Assembly (NCBI GenBank): GCA_023460855.1
Contig: JAEWOS010000033.1
Span: 1-64,000, forward strand
DNA length: 64,000 bases
Direction: 5' to 3'
Source: Bacteroidota bacterium
Lineage (GTDB): Bacteria > Bacteroidota > Bacteroidia > Flavobacteriales > Weeksellaceae
How positions within the stretch are numbered: position 1 is the first letter of the stretch; the number at the start of each line of letters is the position of its first letter. A program made the position numbers and the translations under genes. Shown here in pieces: positions 58,044 to 64,000 of this stretch. The notes under the pieces are model-generated. The model did no database searches. It worked only from the letters and a program-made list of their open reading frames with translations, and was not told the DNA's origin.

Positions 58044-60263
58044 TTACAGGTTATCGATTGTTTGCTGCGTTTTATCTGTTCCGAAGTTGAAATTTATACC
58101 AATATAAATCATCGTATCAAACGCCGGAAGAACTGCAGTGCTGCGTAAACCATCCTGTGAAAAACGGTAACCAAATGAATTTTCGAAGCCTAAAATATTG
58201 TTAATGCCCGCAACAAGAATGGTGAATGATTTCGCGTCGGTTTTTCCAAGATTTGGCAGGTAATAAAAACTCAGATTAAGTGAATTGTAGTCTTTGGTTT
58301 TTCCTTCATTGAGCAGAATATTGGTGTTGTTTTGTGCAATAATATTATAATACGGTCTTGGCGAAGCGTATTGATAGGAGAGACCGATGCCGCTTTTCCA
58401 GTCCGGGATAAATCTGGAAGTAACTACCGAAAAATTATGTTTTGAAGCAAAGCCCGGAAATAACCGTGTGGGATAATTTAAATGATCGCGCTCACTGTCC
58501 AGGAAAGAATACGATATTCGGTAATTTAAATTCTCAATTGTTTTCTTATCACTCCACAACAGCTCAAAGCCTTTCGCAAAACCTGATCCCACAGTTTCTG
58601 AGGGAATGATTTCGAAATTGTTTGTCATTGACTTTTGCAGATTTTCATAATTCTTATAAAAAACTTCAGCTCTTAAGGTGCGCTTGTTTTCATTTCTTTC
58701 GAGTTGCAGAATGTAATGCGTCGCTTTTTGAAAAGGCTGGGAGATATCCGGAATAAAATACTGTAAATCAGGCGTCTGGTAGAATTGTCCGTATGCGACG
58801 GAAGTAACCCACGAAGTTGCAAGTTTATAGGCAGCAGCAAAGCGCGGAGCGATGGTCCATTTCTGCAGGTAGCTTGAATTTTCTGCACGTAGTCCTCCGG
58901 ATAACGAAAATTTCGTCGAAAGAGCCAGATTTATTTCTGCAAACACGGCAGAATTAAGATTTCTTACAGAATTTTCTGTGGTGGAGCCGTAAAACGTCGT
59001 ATTCACGTAATCAACATCCGCATACTGAAACTCGTAGCCGATTTTCCAGTTGCTTGCGCCTTTCATTTTCTTCTCAAGGACGGTTTTATGATTCAGATAA
59101 CTGCCGTCGGTATTCATCAGAACTTCACCTGCTTCTCGTTCCAGATTGAAAATTCCGACAGATAAATCTTTGTTTTCAAAAGTTGCTGAAAGCCCTGTTA
59201 CAAGCTGAAACTCACTTAGTTTCTGACGGAAATTTAAATTGTGGAAATTATTTTTTTCCCTGATTTCCGGAGCCTGTTCATCGTAGGTGAGTTCAAGGCT
59301 GGGCTGAGTAATTCCGAGCGAATTGGTCTGAAAACTTCCGTAATACTTCAGAAAGCCTCCGGCTTTTGTCTTCACTCTGAAATTTCCGTTAAAACCAAAA
59401 CTGTTAATTGCCCTGGTAAAATCCGTATTCAGGTCAAGCAGCCTGTTCATCCAGCCGAAATTGAGATATCTCGCCTCAGCTCCAAAAGACGCATTTTTCG
59501 AATTATTGAGCTGCTGGAAATCTGCGCTAACCGAGAATGGCATAATGAAAGCTCCTGCAGAAGACCGTTCAGGTAAATCGATGCTTTCTAAAACCAGAAT
59601 TGCAGACAAAGCCTGACCGTACAGTGCAGAGTATCCGCCGCTGGAAAATGAACTTCCTTTAAAAATATTGGTGTTGAAGCGGTCGTGGCCGGGCAAACCC
59701 GGAACGGAAGCGGTGAAATAGTTGTTTACCAGGTTGCCGTCCATGAAGAATTTGGTTTCAGCTTCTGTTCCACCTCTTACAAACAGACCTTCAGATTCGC
59801 CGGTTTTCTGCACACCCGGAAAAAATTTGATGCCTTCACTCATGCTGCCGTTAGCGCCTGCTGTATTGTAAACATCCATCGGAGTTAATGCTGCTGTTGC
59901 ACGCTTTTTATCGCTGGCTTCAATCATTCCTGCCGTAATAATAAGCGCGTTGATCTCTGTTATTTTTTCTTTGAGTTCGGCGTTCATCACAATTGGTTTC
60001 TCTTCCAGCAAAACTTTTTGTTCTACCTCTGCAAAGCCGGTGACAGAAAATTTAATCTGATGAGTTCCGCGCTCAGTGGTTTCAAATGAATAATTTCCAT
60101 TTTCGTCCGAGGTGGCGCCGTCGTAAGTGTCAACCAGTGTGATGTTGACGTTTTTTACACTGTTTCCTTTGAACGTCACTTTGCCGGAAATCTGTGTCTG
60201 TGCGAGTGCGGAAAACGGGATCAACAGGACGAATAAGTATGCAGTGCTGCCGCGAAGTTTCAT
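58044..60263 (-). CDS. TonB-dependent receptor with carboxypeptidase-regulatory-like domain
   Basis: 739 residues. Signal peptide (LRGSTAYLFVLLIPFSALAQ); CarboxypepD_reg-like beta sandwich at ~22-105 (GKVTFKGNSVKNVNITLVDTYDGATSDENGNYSF); plug domain ~115-235 (GIKFFPGVQKTGESEGLFVRGG, YSALYGQALSAILVLES); the remainder is a 22-stranded outer-membrane barrel ending in an aromatic strand (MIYIGINFNFG). It imports a large substrate across the outer membrane using TonB energy. The downstream TPR-like gene may be a partner. No SusD-like gene is present, so it is not a Sus-type pair. Confidence 0.93.
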   Translation of the reverse strand: MKLRGSTAYLFVLLIPFSALAQTQISGKVTFKGNSVKNVNITLVDTYDGATSDENGNYSFETTERGTHQIKFSVTGFAEVEQKVLLEEKPIVMNAELKEKITEINALIITAGMIEASDKKRATAALTPMDVYNTAGANGSMSEGIKFFPGVQKTGESEGLFVRGGTEAETKFFMDGNLVNNYFTASVPGLPGHDRFNTNIFKGSSFSSGGYSALYGQALSAILVLESIDLPERSSAGAFIMPFSVSADFQQLNNSKNASFGAEARYLNFGWMNRLLDLNTDFTRAINSFGFNGNFRVKTKAGGFLKYYGSFQTNSLGITQPSLELTYDEQAPEIREKNNFHNLNFRQKLSEFQLVTGLSATFENKDLSVGIFNLEREAGEVLMNTDGSYLNHKTVLEKKMKGASNWKIGYEFQYADVDYVNTTFYGSTTENSVRNLNSAVFAEINLALSTKFSLSGGLRAENSSYLQKWTIAPRFAAAYKLATSWVTSVAYGQFYQTPDLQYFIPDISQPFQKATHYILQLERNENKRTLRAEVFYKNYENLQKSMTNNFEIIPSETVGSGFAKGFELLWSDKKTIENLNYRISYSFLDSERDHLNYPTRLFPGFASKHNFSVVTSRFIPDWKSGIGLSYQYASPRPYYNIIAQNNTNILLNEGKTKDYNSLNLSFYYLPNLGKTDAKSFTILVAGINNILGFENSFGYRFSQDGLRSTAVLPAFDTMIYIGINFNFGTDKTQQTIDNL

Positions 60264-60280
60264 GGTGATTGTTTGTACTG

Positions 60281-60288
60281 CAAATGTA
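60281..60288 (-). promoter_or_regulatory. -7 element TACATTTG for the TonB-receptor gene
   Basis: CAAATGTA on plus; predicted start near 60276, 13 nt before the ATG at 60263. Confidence 0.5.
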
Positions 60289-60370
60289 GGTTTGAAATTG
60301 ATGATTCTCTACGAAAAAGTTATTGAGCAGACAAAAAAATTCTTGTATTCAGCGGTCACTTATTTAAATA

Positions 60371-60602
60371 TTGTTAAATAAATTAAAAAATTTCGTATCT
60401 TTGTATGCTTATTACAGGCTATCGCCTCAATTTCTGTTGAATTCTATTCCCCCTGGACTTTACAGTATTACCGCCTTTGGCCGTTTTAGTGAGCAGGTTA
60501 TATTTTGCAGATATTGTTTTAAAATCCGGCAAATGAAGCCTGTTTCCAGGCACAGAACAATTTTAACCTTAAATAAAATTTTAGAAAACCGATAAAAGAA
60601 AT
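60371..60602 (+). promoter_or_regulatory. Promoter and ~190-nt leader of the cold-shock genes
   Basis: A TTG at 60371-60373, 22 nt, then TATCTTTG at 60396-60403, then a long untranslated stretch up to ATG 60603. By far the longest leader in the window, and placed before a cold-shock-domain gene, where leaders that refold at low temperature are known in other phyla. No structure was computed. Confidence 0.5.
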
Positions 60603-61031
60603 ATGGCAGATTCTTATTCAAAAAAAGAACAAATCAAGAAAAAATTAGAGAAAAAAAAGCTAAAAAATCAGCGCAGGGAAGAGCGCAAAACCGACAATAA
60701 CAAAGGTAAAGATGCTTCCGAAAACTTCATGTATGTAGACGAATTCGGAAGGCTTACGGAAACGCGTCCGGAAAAATCTGAAGAGATCGACGTAAACGAC
60801 ATTCAGCTAGGAGCTGCTCCGGTTATCGCTGAAAGTCCGATCAAAACAGGATTCGTTACTTACCAGAATGAAAAAGGGTACGGTTTCATCACTGAAAACG
60901 ATACCAAAGAAAATATTTTCTTCCACAACAACAATTGCGCAACACCGGTGAAAAAAGGGAACAAGGTTTCTTATGAAAGAGAACGTTCCGATAAAGGCTG
61001 GGTTGCGGTAAACATAGAAATTATCAAATAA
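60603..61031 (+). CDS. Cold-shock-domain protein with basic, charged N-terminal extension
   Basis: 142 residues. Residues 1-45 are extremely Lys/Arg/Glu-rich (KKEQIKKKLEKKKLKNQRR), likely a helical or disordered RNA-binding arm. The C-terminal ~65 residues form a cold-shock domain with the RNA-binding motifs GYGFITEN and NIFFHNN. It probably binds single-stranded nucleic acid. It lies 22 bp before the small Csp gene, and the two share the promoter and leader. Confidence 0.9.
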   Translation: MADSYSKKEQIKKKLEKKKLKNQRREERKTDNNKGKDASENFMYVDEFGRLTETRPEKSEEIDVNDIQLGAAPVIAESPIKTGFVTYQNEKGYGFITENDTKENIFFHNNNCATPVKKGNKVSYERERSDKGWVAVNIEIIK

Positions 61032-61053
61032 ACAATTTTTAATACTTAATACA

Positions 61054-61248
61054 ATGCAACAAGGCACAGTTAAATTTTTTAACGAAACAAAAGGATTCGG
61101 ATTCATTACACCTGCAGACGGAGGTAAAGATATCTTCGTACACAAAACAGGTTTGAAAGTGAGAACAATTCGCGAGAATGATGAGGTTACTTTTGAAACA
61201 GAAGATACACCGAAAGGTCCTACCGCAGTGAATGTATCTCTGGCATAA
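61054..61248 (+). CDS. Cold-shock protein, CspA family
   Basis: 64 residues, a complete CSD: GTVKFFNETKGFGFITPADGGKDIFVHKTGL carries RNP1 (KGFGFI) and RNP2 (DIFVH). An RNA chaperone of the cytosol. The last gene of the two-gene cold-shock unit, followed directly by a terminator. The relation to E. coli CspA to CspI cannot be resolved. Confidence 0.95.
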   Translation: MQQGTVKFFNETKGFGFITPADGGKDIFVHKTGLKVRTIRENDEVTFETEDTPKGPTAVNVSLA

Positions 61249-61266
61249 TGTGCCGGGAATAACATA

Positions 61267-61297
61267 AAAAAACCGCTTTTCGAAGCGGTTTTTTTTA
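61267..61297 (+). terminator. Terminator after the csp gene
   Basis: Perfect stem AACCGCTT / AAGCGGTT with loop TTCG and a run of eight T. Confidence 0.92.
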
Positions 61298-61315
61298 TTT
61301 GATAATTTCCCTGAA

Positions 61316-62761
61316 TTATTGTTTTTCAGGAATGTTCGCCAGGATTTCCTTCAGGTAGCTCCAGAATTTCTGGGTACTGGAAATGCTCGCTCTTTCGTCC
61401 GGTGAATGCGCGCCGCGGATTTTCGGACCGAAACTTACCATATCCATTTCCGGATAATTGGAACCGATGATGCCGCATTCCAGTCCGGCATGACACGCAA
61501 CCACGTGCGGTTTGGAACCGAATTGCTTTTCATAAAGACTTTCCATCACTTTCACGATTTCAGAACCGGGTTTTGGTTTCCAGCCCGGATACGAACCGCT
61601 GAATTCCACTTCCATTCCTGCCAGTTCATAGGCCGCTTTCAACTGTTCTGCTACAGCATATTTGGTTGATTCCACGGAAGATCTGGAAAGATTCAGAATG
61701 ATAAGTTCACCGTTTTTAAGTTCCACGCGTGCAATATTATTGCTGCTCTCAACAAGATCGGGAACGTCCGGACTCATTCTGTAAACGCCGTTATGAGCGG
61801 TTTTCAGTGCGAGAATAATATTCTTTGAATCGTCCTGACTCAGTCCTTTCTCAGCAGAGGTGAAATTTTCAATGTTGATGACGAGTTCCTCTTCAATCCC
61901 GGCAAATTCTTCGAGAATGGCTTTGCGCAGGATGTTCGCTTCTTCAATAAATTCCGGCGCATTGCGCACGGCAAAAACTGCATAGGCTTCCCTTGGAATG
62001 GCATTTCTCAAACCACCGCCGTCAATACTGATCAGTTCGATATTCTGATTGGGAACCCCGGTATAAAGAAGCCTTCCCAGAATTACATTTGCATTCCCAA
62101 AACCTTTGTGAATGTCCATTCCGGAATGTCCACCCTGAAGTCCTTTCACTTCAATTTTGATGATCTGTCCTGTCGTTGGCTGTAATTCATAATTACTGCT
62201 TGCGGTAACATCAATTCCTCCTGCACAGCCTATGTCGATCTCATCATCTTCTTCGGTATCGAGATTCAGCAGAATATCGCCGGTTAACTGTCCGGGCTGA
62301 AGTCCTTTTGCGCCGGTCATTCCTGTTTCTTCGTCAATGGTGAAAAGTGCTTCCAGCGCAGGATGCGGAATATCTGTGCTTTCCAATACAGACATGATCG
62401 CAGCTACGCCAAGTCCGTTGTCGGCGCCGAGCGTTGTTCCTTTTGCCTTCACCCAGTCTTCATGAACTTCCATTTCGATACCCATTGTATCAAAATCGAA
62501 GTTTACGTCATTATTTTTCTGAACCACCATATCCAGATGCGACTGCAGTACGACGGTTTTACGGTTTTCCATCCCTGCAGTTGCCGGTTTTTTAATAATC
62601 ACGTTACCAACGTCGTCAACCGTAGTTTCAAGACCCAGTTTTTCGCCAAATTCTTTCATAAAAGCGATGACTTTTTCCTCTTTCTTGGAAGGCCGCGGAA
62701 TAGCATTAAGCGCTGCAAAATTCTTCCAAATAATTTTCGGTTCTATCTGTGTTATATCCAT
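61316..62761 (-). CDS. pepD: Aminoacyl-histidine dipeptidase (peptidase M20 family)
   Basis: A zinc dipeptidase with broad specificity for Xaa-His and other dipeptides. 481 residues with the M20C pattern: metal His in QSHLDMV, bridging Asp in LGADNGLGVA, catalytic Glu pair in DEETGMTGA, a further metal residue in DTEEDDEIDIGCAGG, the dimerisation (lid) domain in the middle, and the late His in GAHSPDERASI. The length is right for PepD. Cytosolic; single gene. Confidence 0.94.
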   Translation of the reverse strand: MDITQIEPKIIWKNFAALNAIPRPSKKEEKVIAFMKEFGEKLGLETTVDDVGNVIIKKPATAGMENRKTVVLQSHLDMVVQKNNDVNFDFDTMGIEMEVHEDWVKAKGTTLGADNGLGVAAIMSVLESTDIPHPALEALFTIDEETGMTGAKGLQPGQLTGDILLNLDTEEDDEIDIGCAGGIDVTASSNYELQPTTGQIIKIEVKGLQGGHSGMDIHKGFGNANVILGRLLYTGVPNQNIELISIDGGGLRNAIPREAYAVFAVRNAPEFIEEANILRKAILEEFAGIEEELVINIENFTSAEKGLSQDDSKNIILALKTAHNGVYRMSPDVPDLVESSNNIARVELKNGELIILNLSRSSVESTKYAVAEQLKAAYELAGMEVEFSGSYPGWKPKPGSEIVKVMESLYEKQFGSKPHVVACHAGLECGIIGSNYPEMDMVSFGPKIRGAHSPDERASISSTQKFWSYLKEILANIPEKQ

Positions 62762-62822
62762 ATTTAAATTTTCTTATTCTGAATTTTTAATCTCATGTCT
62801 CCACTCTCGTCATCTCTGAATC

Positions 62823-63332
62823 TCAGCATCCACATTCACCATAAACCGGCGTAGAATACACTTCCTTACTTTTCTTATCGGTTACTTTCATCGTTCCGCG
62901 GAACAGCATCGTTTCATAGCCTTCATCTATTTTACTGCCCGTCATTTCTACGAGATAATCGGCATTTTCAATGGTTTTCGAAAAATTTGCAGGGTCGAAA
63001 TCACCTTCATCCATCGGGATTTTCACATTTTTACCGTTTACGCGAATCGTCGCATTATTTCCGTAATCATCCACATATACAAACTGCTCATTTTCGAAAT
63101 CTGCTTTATTTTCCGCAAAATAACAACTGCAGCCTTCCACTTCCGGCGGAAATCCGAATTTACCGAGTTTATTTTCTGTGTCGGTCTGCAAACTGTCAGC
63201 AGGAATTGTTTCCACACTATCCACAACCGTTTCTTCGGTTTCTTTCACAACGGATTCCTGAATTGCAGGATCCTTCTTACAGGACAGCATCAGTAGCGGA
63301 AGAGCAGATATCAACAAAATTTTTCTGATCAT
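62823..63332 (-). CDS. Lipoprotein of unknown function (169 aa)
   Basis: Lipobox LPLLMLSC (Cys at residue 17), a Glu/Thr-rich linker, then a ~115-residue domain with Cys pairs (VEGCSCYFAENKADFENEQFVYVDDYGN...; C-terminal YGECGC). The four Cys suggest disulfides or metal. No family recognised. It follows the LURP-one-like gene by 3 bp, so one transcript is likely. Confidence 0.75.
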   Translation of the reverse strand: MIRKILLISALPLLMLSCKKDPAIQESVVKETEETVVDSVETIPADSLQTDTENKLGKFGFPPEVEGCSCYFAENKADFENEQFVYVDDYGNNATIRVNGKNVKIPMDEGDFDPANFSKTIENADYLVEMTGSKIDEGYETMLFRGTMKVTDKKSKEVYSTPVYGECGC

Positions 63333-63335
63333 AAT

Positions 63336-63941
63336 TTATCCTTTAGAACGTTCAAGCAGCACCATCATCAGCAATGAAAGTACGACAAGTGTTTCATCTT
63401 CATCCGGAATGTCCACGAGTCTGTTCAGCTGAAACCGTCTTCCGATCAGTGATGGCATTTTTCTTAATTCAAACAGCAGTTTCCCGGAACGGTCTTTCAC
63501 ATCATAAACCGGATTCAGGAAATAACCCGTAAACATCCCGATAACAGGAATTTCTCCTACCATTCCGTCGAAAATTTTTACCCAGGCATTGCGCTCTGTG
63601 ATTGAATATTTGGAACCTTTATTTGAATCGAGAATATTGTAGGTGGATTTCCAGAGCGATCTCATACCTTTTCTGGCGAGCACGCCAATGCTGCTTCCGT
63701 CGCGCTGATGCGTTATGGAATATGATGCATTGAAATCAATCCACTGATTTGCTTTAATGCGGTACAGTTCCTTTGTACGCGTTTCATCGGAGAAAATAAT
63801 CACATCTTCTTTCAGCCTGAACATTTTCTGGCGCACATAACACACATAATTTCCGTTTCGGTCGGTAATATTGAAATCGCTGGAAAGTGTTGTGATTTTA
63901 AATTTAAAATCGAGCGGATAATTGAGGTTATTAAGAATCAT
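63336..63941 (-). CDS. LURP-one/Tubby-C-like (phospholipid scramblase-type) protein
   Basis: 201 residues from the ATG at 63941. It opens NNLNYPLDFKFKITTLSSDFNITDRNGNYVCYVRQKMFRLKEDVIIF, the pattern of LURP-one-related proteins (a single-barrel Tubby C-terminal-like fold around a central helix). The upstream extension to 63971 is rejected because the -7 element lies between. Role unknown; first gene of a two-gene unit with the lipoprotein. Confidence 0.8.
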   Translation of the reverse strand: MILNNLNYPLDFKFKITTLSSDFNITDRNGNYVCYVRQKMFRLKEDVIIFSDETRTKELYRIKANQWIDFNASYSITHQRDGSSIGVLARKGMRSLWKSTYNILDSNKGSKYSITERNAWVKIFDGMVGEIPVIGMFTGYFLNPVYDVKDRSGKLLFELRKMPSLIGRRFQLNRLVDIPDEDETLVVLSLLMMVLLERSKG

Positions 63942-63958
63942 GATTAGATGGTGTTGGC

Positions 63959-63966
63959 CAAATTTA
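63959..63966 (-). promoter_or_regulatory. -7 element TAAATTTG, fixes the start of the LURP-one-like gene
   Basis: CAAATTTA on plus; predicted start near 63954, so translation begins at ATG 63941 and not at 63971. Confidence 0.6.
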
Positions 63967-64000
63967 AGCAAAACAGTAAGATTTTACGCATTAAATTCTG

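Overview
The window reads as chromosome of a flavobacterium of the Chryseobacterium/Kaistella type (Bacteroidota, Weeksellaceae). The evidence is the gene content (fused E1 dehydrogenase, carboxypeptidase-regulatory TonB receptor, PlsC-GNAT lipid synthase, many short secreted or lipoprotein genes), the lack of Shine-Dalgarno-like sites, and a recurrent Bacteroidota -7 element TAnnTTTG just upstream of genes. In at least three cases (prfB, a HipA-like kinase gene, mnmE) this element ends exactly 4 nt before the ATG, so those mRNAs are probably leaderless. No rRNA genes and no CRISPR array were seen.

Layout. 1-16.4 kb is core genome: the end of a glycosyltransferase, prfB, a duplicated pirin/acetyltransferase operon, an ABC1/UbiB kinase, a HipA-like kinase plus DUF3037 pair, a secreted repeat protein with YadA-head-like repeats, tandem Crp-type regulators, pcrA/uvrD, mnmE and a FAD protein. 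Two copies of one structured intergenic repeat lie at 4296-4386 and 13166-13250. 16.6-27.7 kb is an accessory island: dispersed repeats, a GIY-YIG protein, and a type I restriction-modification operon (hsdM, hsdS, hsdR). Between hsdS and hsdR three much more A/T-rich genes are inserted: an unrecognised 222-aa protein, a SIR2 NADase-like protein and a HerA-type ATPase. This is a SIR2-HerA anti-phage module carried in a type I RM operon with an extra gene, and is the most interesting system in the window.

27.7-48 kb is again mostly core: an ECF sigma factor with membrane partner, a TetR-ABC1 kinase operon, katG, a GH13 glucosidase-like enzyme, a GT32 glycosyltransferase, degenerate lipoproteins, a fused alpha-keto-acid dehydrogenase E1, a PagL-like lipid A deacylase, menC, fbp, lysC and a PlsC-GNAT lipid synthase.

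48.2-54.25 kb is a decayed integrative element in tRNA-Phe. A 17-bp direct repeat marks both ends (48212-48228 and 54234-54250). The integrase is truncated and fused in frame to an IS3-type transposase OrfA remnant. Cargo includes two lipoprotein paralogues, gene fragments and a complete-looking three-gene HipB-HipS-HipT toxin-antitoxin locus. A second promoter and tRNA-Phe-like vestige lie just inside the right end.

54.4-64 kb is core: a six-repeat YENQA secreted protein, an SRAP protein, a PPOX-family protein, an SDR, a TonB receptor, two cold-shock-domain proteins behind a long leader, the dipeptidase pepD, a lipoprotein and a LURP-one-like protein. Family names come from motifs read by eye; no searches were run.
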